Assembly: GCA_046328115.1 (NCBI GenBank)
Contig: JAXLXE010000002.1
Coordinates: forward strand, 620,001-684,000
DNA: 64,000 nt
Source of the DNA: JAXLXE01 sp046328115
Lineage (GTDB): Bacteria > Chloroflexota > UBA6077 > JACCZL01
Direction of reading: 5' to 3'
A program made the position numbers and the translations under genes. The notes beneath the pieces are model-generated. The model was not told where the DNA came from. It saw nothing but the letters and a program-made list of their open reading frames with translations, and did no database searches. Positions 54,055-63,446 of the stretch are shown here, piece by piece. Positions within the stretch are counted from its first letter, which is position 1; each line of letters begins with the position of its first letter.

Positions 54055-55692
54055 GTGGCCATCACCCCCGCGCAATCCGTAGCACCCCCATCAGTTGAAC
54101 GGATCAACGTGAGCGCCGCGGCCGGGCGCGGAGACGGCGTGGCCGCGTGGGCTCGGCTCGTCGCGCTGATGGCGGTGGCTGGCGCGACCGAGCTCGTCTA
54201 CGTGGCGCTTTGGCCCCTCTCCTACCTGCTCACGCAGGGTCTGGATTTCACGACCGAGTACGTGACGCAGTACCCGTGGGTGTGGGCACGCCACCAGGAG
54301 CTGCGGGCGATCTTTGACCTGCTGTGGCCGGCGGCATCGCAAGAACTGGGGCCCGCCGTGGACCTGCTGATGGGCCTCTTTGGTGCCGCGTTCGTGCTGT
54401 ACCTGGCGGGTTTCGCCCTCGTCTCACGGGGACTCCCGAGGCACGTGGGCCCAGGAGTGCTGATGGGATGCCTCCTCGGGTTCCAGGCCACGCTGTTCCT
54501 GATGCCGGGCCTGTTCACCACGGATCTGTTCTCGTACGTGGCGTACGGGCAGATCGCGGGGGCCAACCGAGCAAATCCCTTCATCTATCCGCCGGCCTAC
54601 TTTGCGCACGAGCGGGTGGTGGGGTGGATCCACCCCCTCTGGCACTTCGCGCCGTCCATCTACGGTCCGGCCTGGGTGGACGTGTCGGCAGCGGTCTCGG
54701 AGGCAACCACCGCCTGGTCCACGGTGGACCAGGTACTCGCGTACAAACTCATCGTCAACGTCAGCCACCTTCTGGGGATCGCCGCCCTCGCGTACGCGGT
54801 CCAGCGTCTCCGCCCAGGCGCGGCGCTGGCATCGGTGTACGTGTGGGCGTGGAACCCGCTGGTGCTGTTTGAGTTCGGGGGCAATGGCCACAACGACGCG
54901 GTGATGGTGGCGCTGGCGCTGGCAGGATTCGCGCTCTTCGCGGCGGGTGCGCCGCTGCCGGGCGTGCTTCCGGTGGCGCTCTCCGTGCTGGTGAAGATGT
55001 CCACGGTCCTGCTCCTGCCGTTCTACGTGATGGGCTACGCGCGAAGCGGCAGGGGCCTGCTCTCCTTCCTTTCGCGGGGCACCGCTGCAGCTCTGCTCGT
55101 GGTGGCGCTGGCGGTTGGCCTGTACTACCCGTGGTGGGAAGGAGTGGAGACAGTGGGCCCGATCGTCAACTGGACCCAGGGGCCCATGTACAACAACTAC
55201 CTGCCGGACATCCTGGCTCGCTACGTGGCGGCCAACTACGTGCTAGGGCCAGACCAGCCGGACCCCGTGCTCGCGCTGGAGCAGACCCGCGAACAGACCA
55301 AGCTCATTGCTAAGGCGGCCCTGGCAGCGCTCTGCGTGATCGAGCTGGCGTTCGCCAGCACGGCAACGCGGGCGGCCGCCGCCGGCGCCCGGGTGATGCT
55401 GGTGTTTCTCCTGGTCGTGAACACCTGGGTGCTGCCCTGGTACTTCACCTGGTCCCTCGCACTGGGTGCGGTGGTCGGCTGGCAATCGCTGTTGACCAAG
55501 ACGATCGTGGGCTTCAGCGCCTCGGCGATGTTGGTGATGTACTACAAGCACTTCTGGCATCCGTACATGGCAGACACCACCTACATCCTGTACGTGCTTC
55601 CATTGCTCATCCCCATCGTTGGCATCGCGATGGGCGGCCTGCGCACTGCAATCACGCCGCGTCGGGCATCAGCAAGCCCCGGGTTGACGTAG
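54055..55692 (+). CDS. GT-C type membrane mannosyltransferase-like protein
   Basis: 545 residues with about twelve membrane segments. The first large loop contains FTTDLFSYVAYGQIAGANRA followed by NPFIYPP, the acidic signature found in polyprenol-phosphate-mannose-dependent alpha-mannosyltransferases of the MptB/GT87 group. FEFGGNGHNDAVMVALALAG and the VKMSTVLLLPF helix also fit that group. The enzyme would add a hexose from a polyprenyl carrier to an external glycan. GTG start at 54055; the ribosome site is weak (GGAG about 19 bases upstream), so a later start such as the GTG before SAAAGRG is possible. Confidence 0.8.
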   Translation: MAITPAQSVAPPSVERINVSAAAGRGDGVAAWARLVALMAVAGATELVYVALWPLSYLLTQGLDFTTEYVTQYPWVWARHQELRAIFDLLWPAASQELGPAVDLLMGLFGAAFVLYLAGFALVSRGLPRHVGPGVLMGCLLGFQATLFLMPGLFTTDLFSYVAYGQIAGANRANPFIYPPAYFAHERVVGWIHPLWHFAPSIYGPAWVDVSAAVSEATTAWSTVDQVLAYKLIVNVSHLLGIAALAYAVQRLRPGAALASVYVWAWNPLVLFEFGGNGHNDAVMVALALAGFALFAAGAPLPGVLPVALSVLVKMSTVLLLPFYVMGYARSGRGLLSFLSRGTAAALLVVALAVGLYYPWWEGVETVGPIVNWTQGPMYNNYLPDILARYVAANYVLGPDQPDPVLALEQTREQTKLIAKAALAALCVIELAFASTATRAAAAGARVMLVFLLVVNTWVLPWYFTWSLALGAVVGWQSLLTKTIVGFSASAMLVMYYKHFWHPYMADTTYILYVLPLLIPIVGIAMGGLRTAITPRRASASPGLT

Positions 55693-55782
55693 CGGCCGCG
55701 CAGAATCAGCCGACACTGTCACGCGAATCCGCAAATGCTCGATACTACAGCCCATGCGGACTGAGCTGGGGGGAGCGCGGGC

Positions 55783-56931
55783 ATGAGCGGCACGGGCGCC
55801 CGCTTTGCCGGTCCGCGCCGACGGCTACCGTCCCAGGGCTGCGAGCACGAGCTGGAGCTGTCCCGCCTACGAGATCAGCTCAGCGCCGCCCAGAGCCACG
55901 TTCGTACGCTGGAGGCGGCCCAGGCCCAGCTCGAGCTGTACGCTGAGGACCTGCAGCGGACGTTCTCCGAGCTGCGACGTCAGCTTTCCAACATGAGCGC
56001 GCTGCACGAGCTTAGCACGATGATCGGCGCGGTGCTGGAGCCAGGAGAAGTCATGACGCGGGCGCTCATCGGCCTCAGAGGGCTGGTGGCCGTAGACGCG
56101 GCCTGTATCTACCGACTAGAGGGCGAGACCGCCCGACGCCACCCGGCGCGGGGCGCGCCGAGGCAGCTCCCGCCCGCGCGGCTGATGCTGGACGACGGCC
56201 CCGTGGGCCGGATGCTCACGAACGCGCAGCCCGATCGGGAGCTTCATCCAGAAGGGCTGCTGCTGATTCCCCTGCTGGCCAGTGGGCAGGTTGTCGGCGT
56301 GCTCTATCTCACGCGACGCACCCAGCCGGAGTTCGCCGAAGACGAGATCCAGCTCATCGAGCTCGTGGCTGCTGAGGCGGCGGCGGCGCTCCAGAACGCG
56401 ACGTTGTACCAGCAGACCCAGCACCTGGCGACGACCGATCCCCTGACGGAGCTGCACAACTACCGCCACTTCCGAGGGATGCTGGATATGGAGATCGCGC
56501 GAGCCCGTCGCCTGGAGTACCCGCTGGGGCTGCTGGTGGTTGACGCGGACGACTTCAAACGGGTGAACGATACGCACGGGCACCCGGTGGGCGATCTCGT
56601 GCTCCGTGGGATTGCCTCGGTGCTCCGCCGAAGCCTCCGCAGGACTGACGTGATAGCGCGGTACGGCGGCGAGGAGTTCATCATTGCGCTGCCGGGCCTG
56701 GGCAATGAGGGCGTGCAGGCGGTGGGTGAGAAGCTGCGGCGCGCAGTGCGCGGCATGTCATCCCCCCGGGCTCCCGGAGGAGAGGCTATCCGGACTACGA
56801 TAAGCGTGGGCGGTGTCTCCGCGGCGTGTGATCAGCTAGACGCGGAGGGCATGCTGCGTCTGGCCGATGCCGCCCTGTACGCCGCAAAACGGCAGGGCAA
56901 AGACCGAGTGCACATTGAGACGGGGGAGTAG
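55783..56931 (+). CDS. GAF-GGDEF diguanylate cyclase
   Basis: 382 residues. A coiled coil (about residues 22-75) leads into a GAF-type sensor (about 80-210: LHELSTMIGAVLEPGEVM, LLLIPLLASGQVVGVLYLTRR) and a GGDEF domain (about 215-382: DPLTELHNYRHFRGML, DADDFKRVNDTHGHPVGD, ARYGGEEFIIALPG). The active-site GGEEF and the inhibitory I-site RRTD, five residues before it, are intact, so it should make cyclic di-GMP and be product-inhibited. It is followed by a response regulator gene. Confidence 0.93.
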   Translation: MSGTGARFAGPRRRLPSQGCEHELELSRLRDQLSAAQSHVRTLEAAQAQLELYAEDLQRTFSELRRQLSNMSALHELSTMIGAVLEPGEVMTRALIGLRGLVAVDAACIYRLEGETARRHPARGAPRQLPPARLMLDDGPVGRMLTNAQPDRELHPEGLLLIPLLASGQVVGVLYLTRRTQPEFAEDEIQLIELVAAEAAAALQNATLYQQTQHLATTDPLTELHNYRHFRGMLDMEIARARRLEYPLGLLVVDADDFKRVNDTHGHPVGDLVLRGIASVLRRSLRRTDVIARYGGEEFIIALPGLGNEGVQAVGEKLRRAVRGMSSPRAPGGEAIRTTISVGGVSAACDQLDAEGMLRLADAALYAAKRQGKDRVHIETGE

Positions 56932-56957
56932 TCGATAATGAGCGGCGGCAGTTTGGT

Positions 56958-57326
56958 ATGACGCGACACAAGATCCTGTTGGCCGATGACGACGAGGGGC
57001 TTCTGCGCCTGGTGGGGACGACGTTGGGCACGGATGACTTTGACGTGATCACCGCGTCCGATGGTGAGGCAGCGATCAGCGCCGCGCGAGCGGAGCACCC
57101 TGAGCTCATCTTGCTGGACATCAATATGCCCGGCCTCGATGGGCTGGAGGTCTGCCGCCTGCTGAAGCGAGATCCCGCCACGTCAGCCATCAAGATCGTG
57201 ATGCTCACGGCCAGCGGCGCAGAGCAGGATCGCAGCCGAGCGGTGGACGCGCAGGCGGACGACTACTTTGTGAAGCCCTTCAGCCCGGTGGCGTTGCTGG
57301 ACAAGGTCTACGCCCTGCTGAGCTGA
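56958..57326 (+). CDS. Single-domain response regulator
   Basis: A 122-residue CheY-like receiver with ILLADDDEG (acidic pocket), LILLDINMPGLDG (phospho-acceptor Asp near residue 55), IVMLTAS (conserved Thr/Ser) and DDYFVKPFSP (conserved Lys). There is no output domain. It lies 26 bp after the diguanylate cyclase and may be its phospho-input partner; no histidine kinase is encoded in the window. Confidence 0.93.
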   Translation: MTRHKILLADDDEGLLRLVGTTLGTDDFDVITASDGEAAISAARAEHPELILLDINMPGLDGLEVCRLLKRDPATSAIKIVMLTASGAEQDRSRAVDAQADDYFVKPFSPVALLDKVYALLS

Positions 57327-57334
57327 GCCACGCC

Positions 57335-57700
57335 ATGTGGCCCGAGTCACCGCTCCTCTCGCCGACCGGTCTGGGTCTGGCATTTGCCTGGAACGTCACC
57401 GCCCTGGCCAGCCTGCAGCTCACCGTGCGGCTGATCCGGGCGTTCTCGCTGGCGCGGACGGCGTTGGCGGGCGCCTGGCTCACGACCGTCTCGGTGCCCG
57501 TGGCCTTCGGCTTCTCCGCAATGTTGCAGGCCGATCCGCGGTGGCTGCCGCTGGGCATGGCGACGGTGGGCGTGGCCGGCTACGTGGTTGCGCGGCGAGT
57601 GTTGAGGATTCGTCGGCAGCGCGGGGCGGTCGTGGCCGCGGTGGGCACGGCGATCCTGTGCGGGCCGTGGACGGCTCTGCTGGTGCAGCCGCCGCGCTGA
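57335..57700 (+). CDS. Small membrane protein
   Basis: 121 residues with predicted membrane segments at about 12-32, 42-62, 70-87 and 97-115 and a basic loop RRVLRIRRQRG. It starts eight bases after the response regulator stop, so it belongs to the same transcript. No family recognised; its converging neighbour is the DUF4129 gene. Confidence 0.65.
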   Translation: MWPESPLLSPTGLGLAFAWNVTALASLQLTVRLIRAFSLARTALAGAWLTTVSVPVAFGFSAMLQADPRWLPLGMATVGVAGYVVARRVLRIRRQRGAVVAAVGTAILCGPWTALLVQPPR

Positions 57701-57715
57701 AAAACAGGGACGGCT

Positions 57716-59047
57716 CTAGCTGTCCTGCTGCAGGGTCTCCGTGGCGCGCTCCACGGCGCGGCGCATGGTGGAGACCTCTCCCCGCCCAACGGCACGCTGG
57801 GCGTACCGCACGGACTCGAACAGGGAGGTGAGCGTCTCCACCGCTTCGTTGGCGCGCGGTCGCTCCGTTCCCACGCGGTCCCCCAACTCGGCCGGAGTCT
57901 CGTTCACTCGCCGAGGGAGTCCGGCCCGGCGGGCGGCCAACAGGAACTTCCCGTAGAGCTCCAGGATCCCCAATTGTTCGCGGGTACTGGGCCGGGAGCC
58001 GTCGACCGCGGCGGTCCGCGCACCGCTCTGCCCGGCGCTCTTGCGCCATCCAAACAGCCGCCTCAGAAAGTCCCACAGCCAGCCTCGCCAGGTCACGGAC
58101 TCGCGGATGGACGGCGACGGATCGCGCTTGTCATCCTCCAGCCGGACGCGGCGCAGCGCCCGCGCGCCCATCTTGATCAGGCGGACCGCGGCAAACGCCA
58201 GGATCGTCACAATCAGCAGGTCCGCGAGGCGAGCGCCGAGCCAGAACACCCAGGGTGGTAGCTCGAAGACTCCGGTGGGTCGGGGCGCGGGAGGAGGCGG
58301 GGCGGCCGAGGGCGGCGCGTCCAGGCTGGTGCCCCCGGTTAGCCAGGTAGCTCCGGGGATGAGGCTAAACAGGCCGGCGATGGCGCTGCCGATGGAGGCG
58401 ATGAGCCACTGCACCTGGCTGGCCATGAGCGTCAGCAGGTCTGGCGTGACCAGGGACGTGACGACGACCGCGCCGATCAGGAGCAACGCGACCAGGATAC
58501 CCACCTGACCCAGCCAGGACGCGCCGATCGGGCCGCCACGCTCGTGCCGCTCGATACGCCGGGCCACGCCAAGGCCAAGCAGCCCAATCGCGAAGAAGCA
58601 GACCGCTGGGATGACCCCGGCGTCCGGTGACCCGAGGTGGTAGAGCCCGAGGCCGATCACCAGCAGCACGCAACCGGTCTCAAACGCGCGCTCCACGGCC
58701 GCGGCGTCTGGCTCATCTTCGCCGATGAACCAGCCACGCCAGAACAGCGCCACTCCCATGCACAGGCCCATCCACCAGGTGGAGCCGAACAGCGGCAAGT
58801 GCAGCTGGAGCACGGCTAGATCCACGGCGCCGGCGGACAGGCCCACCGCCACACCCCAGCGGAACAGGTCGTACCAGCGGTGGAACCGCCACTCCGCGGG
58901 CGACATCCTGACCGTCACGATCCCCAGGGGCGCGAGCACCACGACGAACGGCGAAACGGGCGGCGGAGCACCGGTCATGAGCCAGAGGACGCTCAGCAGC
59001 ACGCAGAGCCAGCTCAGCTCCATGGCCAGGAACAGCCAGCTCACCAC
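57716..59047 (-). CDS. DUF4129-type membrane protein
   Basis: 443 residues: about nine membrane segments in the first 300, then a cytoplasmic C-terminal domain with ILELYGKFLLAARRAGLPRR, NETPAELGDRVG and LTSLFESVRYAQRAVG, the DUF4129 signature. In many bacteria this domain accompanies transglutaminase-like proteins and MoxR/DUF58 pairs, and it does so here without the transglutaminase part. The GTG start overlaps the DUF58 stop by seven bases. It is the last gene of the MoxR cluster and may be part of a membrane complex that the ATPase remodels. Confidence 0.85.
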   Translation of the reverse strand: MVSWLFLAMELSWLCVLLSVLWLMTGAPPPVSPFVVVLAPLGIVTVRMSPAEWRFHRWYDLFRWGVAVGLSAGAVDLAVLQLHLPLFGSTWWMGLCMGVALFWRGWFIGEDEPDAAAVERAFETGCVLLVIGLGLYHLGSPDAGVIPAVCFFAIGLLGLGVARRIERHERGGPIGASWLGQVGILVALLLIGAVVVTSLVTPDLLTLMASQVQWLIASIGSAIAGLFSLIPGATWLTGGTSLDAPPSAAPPPPAPRPTGVFELPPWVFWLGARLADLLIVTILAFAAVRLIKMGARALRRVRLEDDKRDPSPSIRESVTWRGWLWDFLRRLFGWRKSAGQSGARTAAVDGSRPSTREQLGILELYGKFLLAARRAGLPRRVNETPAELGDRVGTERPRANEAVETLTSLFESVRYAQRAVGRGEVSTMRRAVERATETLQQDS

Positions 59048-60291
59048 GGCTGGATTGGCTCCGCGAGCACTGCCGAGATGTCGTTCGACCGGCCGATCTC
59101 GAAGACCTCGATGCCTTCCTCGATCTCCAGAGGATCGACGGAGGCGTGCAGTACGGCGACCGGCAAGCCCCGCCGACGGGCGTTGGAGAGCTCGGCGCGG
59201 AGCTCGTCATCCACGCGCGCCACGGCCACGGCCAGCGATGCCCCACCAGGCACGCGCCAGGCGGAGCCCTCAAGCACGCTGGCCAGCGGCCTGCCCCGGC
59301 GAGGCTGGACCACGGCGAGAAGCTCCAGGATGTCTCGGAGATGGTCGGTGCCGCCACCGCTGGGGAGATAGGTGGGCTCCTCACCACTGATGCCTAGCGA
59401 GACGCGCCCGCCCCGCTCTACCGCCGCGTTGGCCAGCGAGGCCACCGCGCTCACGACGCGCTCAAACAACGCGTCGCGGTAGATCACCCAGGAGTGGTCA
59501 AAGTCGTCCACGCCCAGATAGAGCGCTAGCTGGAGCTGGGCGGTGCGCTCCATCACCTTGACCTGGAGCGTGGGGCGACGGGCACTGGCCTTCCAGTGGA
59601 TCCGGCGCTGCGGATCCCCCGGGCGGTAGTCACGCACGCCGATGGTGCGGATGGGATCATCGACGCGGACGGTGGGCATGAGCAGATCGCCGCCGGGGAG
59701 GCGCGACCGCAGGCCGAGTGTCTCCAGGGGCACGATCTCCGGGTACACCAGGAGCGCACATTGCAGGGGAATGCTGCGCCGGCGCGGGAACAGACGCAGC
59801 GGGTCCGCGACCGTCAACCAGATCAGCGGTACGTCATAGCGCCCGCGGTACCGGCACCTGAGCTGCCAGGTCCACGAGGCGGCCTGAAACGGCAGGAGTG
59901 AGGTGAGCACCGCGATGACACGGTGATCGGTCTCGAGCGCGCGGCGCGTAATGGCCTCCACCGGGTGGAGTCTGGGCGGGATGAGAATCTCACCCTCCAG
60001 CCAGCCCAGCGGAATGGGCCAGGCATTCTCCACCGTCATCACCAGATTCACGACGTCGCCGGGGAACGCCCGATCGTCGCGGAACTCCACCTTGATCCGA
60101 ACGGCCGCGAGCGCCAGGCGCGACCAGGCCCGACAGATCAACGACATGGCCACCAGGAGGCCAGCGGCGAATGCCAGGGTGTGGGCGCCGGTCCACACGC
60201 CCAGCGCCAGCACGGCGAGCGCGGCCAGCGTGGCCTTGTTGCCGACTACCCACAGGGTGTCTCCCGCGCGCTCGCCGTGCAACGTGAGCAT
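59041..60291 (-). CDS. DUF58 domain protein
   Basis: 416 residues. An N-terminal pair of membrane segments (about 15-50) is followed by a beta-rich region and the DUF58 core VRDYRPGDPQRRIHWKASAR (about 215-235), then LALYLGVDDFDHSW, part of a von Willebrand A-like fold. It lies 20 bp after moxR and overlaps the DUF4129 gene. These proteins work with MoxR AAA ATPases in assembly or stress functions; the client is unknown. Confidence 0.92.
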   Translation of the reverse strand: MLTLHGERAGDTLWVVGNKATLAALAVLALGVWTGAHTLAFAAGLLVAMSLICRAWSRLALAAVRIKVEFRDDRAFPGDVVNLVMTVENAWPIPLGWLEGEILIPPRLHPVEAITRRALETDHRVIAVLTSLLPFQAASWTWQLRCRYRGRYDVPLIWLTVADPLRLFPRRRSIPLQCALLVYPEIVPLETLGLRSRLPGGDLLMPTVRVDDPIRTIGVRDYRPGDPQRRIHWKASARRPTLQVKVMERTAQLQLALYLGVDDFDHSWVIYRDALFERVVSAVASLANAAVERGGRVSLGISGEEPTYLPSGGGTDHLRDILELLAVVQPRRGRPLASVLEGSAWRVPGGASLAVAVARVDDELRAELSNARRRGLPVAVLHASVDPLEIEEGIEVFEIGRSNDISAVLAEPIQPW

Positions 60292-60311
60292 GGGTCACCC
60301 CCGCTGGGGGA

Positions 60312-61268
60312 CTAGTCCACCGGGACCGGGGTTGTCTCTACGATCTCATCCAGCACGGATAGCTCGGACTTGCCGCGCAGGCGTGCCTGGCTGTTGAGCA
60401 TGAGGCGGTGGGCCAGCACGGGCGATGCGAGCTCCTTCACGTCGTCCGGCAGCAGGTAGTCCCGCCCCCGCAGCGCCGCCAGAGCGCGCGCCGCCTGGTG
60501 CAGCGCCAGCGATGCCCGGGGGCTGGCGCCGAGACGCACGGAGGCGTGCTCCCGCGTGGCGCGGACCAGAGCCAGCGCGTACCGCCGCACGGACGCTTCG
60601 ACGCGCACCAAGGCGACCTGGTCCTGTAGCTGCACCAGTCGCGCCGGCGAGAGCACCGTGTTGAGCGAGTCCAGAGGGTTCGAGGCTTCGAATCGCAGGA
60701 CGATGGATTCCTCTTCTTCGGCCGAGGGATAGCCCAGCCGGAGCCGCATTAGGAACCGATCGAGCTGAGCCTCTGGTAGCGGGAACGTACCCTCGAGCTC
60801 CACCGGATTCTGCGTGGCGAGCACCAGGAACGGGCGTGGCAGCTCACGCGTGGTCCCTTCGATGGTGACCTGGCGCTCCTCCATGGCCTCCAGCAATGCG
60901 GCCTGGGTTCTGGGGGTGGCGCGGTTGAGCTCATCCACCAGCAGCACGTTTGCGAACACTGGGCCCTGCTGGAACGAGAACGTACCCTGTCGCTGATCCA
61001 GCACGTGCACCCCGGTGACGTCGCTGGGTAGCAGGTCTGGCGTGCACTGGATGCGGCTGAACGTGCCGCCCACCGCGCGTGCGAACGCCTTGGCCAACGT
61101 GGTCTTGCCGATGCCCGGCACGTCCTCGATGAGGATGTGGCCCCCGACCAGTGCCGCCACCATGGTGCGCTCAATGACCCGGGGGTTCCCCACGACCACC
61201 GCCGCCACGGCGTCTACCACTGGCCGGCAGGCCTGGGCTATCGCTGAGGAAGGGCCGGCACTGACCAT
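60312..61268 (-). CDS. MoxR-family AAA ATPase
   Basis: 318 residues: Walker A region EDVPGIGKTTLAKAFARAV (about residues 49-67), Walker B VLLVDELNRATPRTQAALLE, and sensor VLATQNPVELEGTFPLPEAQ. The C-terminal lid has ALRGRDYLLPDDVKELASPV. MoxR ATPases act as chaperones for complexes containing VWA or DUF58 proteins, which follow directly here. ATG start at 61268; it lies 39 bp after the GT39-like gene on the same strand. Confidence 0.95.
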   Translation of the reverse strand: MVSAGPSSAIAQACRPVVDAVAAVVVGNPRVIERTMVAALVGGHILIEDVPGIGKTTLAKAFARAVGGTFSRIQCTPDLLPSDVTGVHVLDQRQGTFSFQQGPVFANVLLVDELNRATPRTQAALLEAMEERQVTIEGTTRELPRPFLVLATQNPVELEGTFPLPEAQLDRFLMRLRLGYPSAEEEESIVLRFEASNPLDSLNTVLSPARLVQLQDQVALVRVEASVRRYALALVRATREHASVRLGASPRASLALHQAARALAALRGRDYLLPDDVKELASPVLAHRLMLNSQARLRGKSELSVLDEIVETTPVPVD

Positions 61269-61307
61269 GACGGTGCAGTATAGCGGTCCAACCCGCGCGA
61301 TCCAGGG

Positions 61308-63377
61308 TCAATCCACGCGGAGCGCGGACACGATGGTAGCGGTGGAGCCCACGTCGGCCGGCGGCCCCTCCACGAGCTGATCTCGGAAGCCGTCCGGCGT
61401 GGTGAGGCCTACGACGAGCCGATATTCGCCACGCGCAAGGTCAGGCGGCACGTTCAGGGTGGCTTGTTGGGACATGATGTCTCCCAGCAGCCAGGAGTCG
61501 CTGGGCAGACCACCGCGCCTCACTTCCGCCAGAGGCGCACCGTCCGAGTCGATCAACCCGACGAAGGGCACCACAATGGGCGCCTGTGGGTCGATGCGGC
61601 GCTCCACGTACCAGTGCGTGGTGAGCGCCAGAGACTGGCCGGGTTGCGCCCGCGGGGGCGCATCCATACCTAGCAGACGGACGCCGGCCTGAAAGCGCGC
61701 GGTGGATCGCCAGCGCGGCTGCACGGCCTCCCGCGCCGTCTGCGCCCTGGTCTGCCACACTCGGGTGGCACCGCTGGTGCCGGGCAGAGGGACCTCCACC
61801 ACACGGGTGGCGTCCTTCACGGCCGGGCGCGGCACATCCTGTTCTGGCACGGTCATCACCAGGAATTCGCTTCCCCCCGCCACGATGAGCGTGCCTTCGA
61901 GAGGGAAGCGGGCCACAAGCTCCGGTCCCAGCAGGTAGGAGATGGCCTTGCGGCGCTTGTCAAGATGAAGATTCCCTTCGTCCTGGATACCGGTGTAGAC
62001 CACCACATCATCGCCACTGCCGGCGACCGGCTTCGTCCGATCGGCCACGGTCTGCCAATAGCGCAGTGGCAGCCCGTGGATCTCCCCGATGCCGAGCGCC
62101 CGTGCACGTACGTCTGCTTGATTTAGGGCGGCCTGCCACGCCAGCGGCGACACGCCGGTGCGGGGGGCACGCAGCCACTGATCGAGCGACCAGTAGTAAG
62201 CGCATACCAGGGCCGCATGCGCGACCATTGGCATGGCGAGCGCCGCACACACCGCGCGGGAAGGCCAGACAGCGCCTGGCCTCGCCCGCCGTGCCCAGGC
62301 CAACACGGCCGCGGCCCCGATACCCATCCAGACGAACGGAACGGGCAGCATGACCAGGACGTAGTGGATGTACACCGCCGAGGACTGAAACGTCATGAGC
62401 AGCAGGGGACAGAGGCCCCAAAGGAGGAGGAGCAGGTGCGCCTCCCATGCGGGCAAACGGCGGAGACAGGCACCGATCGAGCACGACAGGCCCACCATCA
62501 AGGCGGCCGCCAGGGGAGCCCAGAGCAGGACGCTCGCGTCAGAGAGCCATTCCACCGCGGGCGCGGTGATCCCCAGCTTGATCTGAAGCTGCTGTCCGCT
62601 GAGCAGCCAGGTGAGGAGTCTGGCGGCCGTACCGTCAAGGGCGAGGGTCAACCCGCGCTCGCCGCGGCCCAGCGCGGTGATGAGATCGTCACGGGTGCTC
62701 CAGAGGTGGCCGGCGTATGGCAATACCACCAGGACCGCCGCGACAGCGGCTGGCACGACAGCCGGGCGTAGCCACCGCCGTGGGAACAGCGCGAGCGTCA
62801 GCACAGCGGCGGGTGCGAAGAGGACCATCAACAGGTGGGTCTGGGTCTGGAGCGCGCCGAGCACGAAGAACAGGACGATCCAGCGCTGCGCGCGCTGCAT
62901 GACGACGGCGCAGGCCGCCAACAGCATGCCTGCCGTGAGCGCAGGCTGAGTGATGACCCACGGCTGTTGGCCGAAGATGACGGCCCACGGGTTTACGGCG
63001 TAGGCGAGGCCGGCCACCAGTGCCGCGAAAAGTCCGAAATACCGCTGGGTGAGGCGAAATGTGAGGGCCACGGCCAGAACGTTGAGCAGGCCCACGAGCA
63101 GCACGCGGGCGACAGCAGGCCGCGGGAAAGCCTCCGCGAGCGCGAAGAAGTACAGCATCCCCGGCGGGTCTGGGATGAACCAGGACGTGATCTCGGACTC
63201 AACCGGGAATTCGCCCCACCAGATAGGGCGCGCGCGGATCGCCTCGAGCGCCTCGTCGTGGCCAAAGGGCGAGAGATCGGCGAAGCCGAGGCGCAGCAGG
63301 CCGGCCGCCAACGCGACCAGGGCCACCAAGGGTGGCAGCGGAATCCGCGGCAGGATGGTCCGGGCGGTGCTCTGCAT
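61308..63377 (-). CDS. GT39-like membrane glycosyltransferase
   Basis: 689 residues from the ATG at 63377 (a TTG at 63380 directly before it is possible). The first periplasmic loop contains LSPFGHDEALEAIRARPIWW with the Asp-Glu pair of GT-C enzymes, and about ten membrane segments follow to about residue 400. The C-terminal 290 residues are soluble and end in a beta-sandwich (LALTTHWYVERRIDPQAPIV, then LARGEYRLVVGLTTPDGF). It may move a hexose from a lipid carrier; the acceptor is unknown. It resembles in layout, not in detail, the large PA14/NHL enzyme at 22742. Confidence 0.82.
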   Translation of the reverse strand: MQSTARTILPRIPLPPLVALVALAAGLLRLGFADLSPFGHDEALEAIRARPIWWGEFPVESEITSWFIPDPPGMLYFFALAEAFPRPAVARVLLVGLLNVLAVALTFRLTQRYFGLFAALVAGLAYAVNPWAVIFGQQPWVITQPALTAGMLLAACAVVMQRAQRWIVLFFVLGALQTQTHLLMVLFAPAAVLTLALFPRRWLRPAVVPAAVAAVLVVLPYAGHLWSTRDDLITALGRGERGLTLALDGTAARLLTWLLSGQQLQIKLGITAPAVEWLSDASVLLWAPLAAALMVGLSCSIGACLRRLPAWEAHLLLLLWGLCPLLLMTFQSSAVYIHYVLVMLPVPFVWMGIGAAAVLAWARRARPGAVWPSRAVCAALAMPMVAHAALVCAYYWSLDQWLRAPRTGVSPLAWQAALNQADVRARALGIGEIHGLPLRYWQTVADRTKPVAGSGDDVVVYTGIQDEGNLHLDKRRKAISYLLGPELVARFPLEGTLIVAGGSEFLVMTVPEQDVPRPAVKDATRVVEVPLPGTSGATRVWQTRAQTAREAVQPRWRSTARFQAGVRLLGMDAPPRAQPGQSLALTTHWYVERRIDPQAPIVVPFVGLIDSDGAPLAEVRRGGLPSDSWLLGDIMSQQATLNVPPDLARGEYRLVVGLTTPDGFRDQLVEGPPADVGSTATIVSALRVD

Positions 63378-63446
63378 CAACTCACGGGCGGGTGCCCGCG
63401 GCGACTATTGTCCCCGATCAGGTTGTCGCCGATCAGGGGTCTGGCG

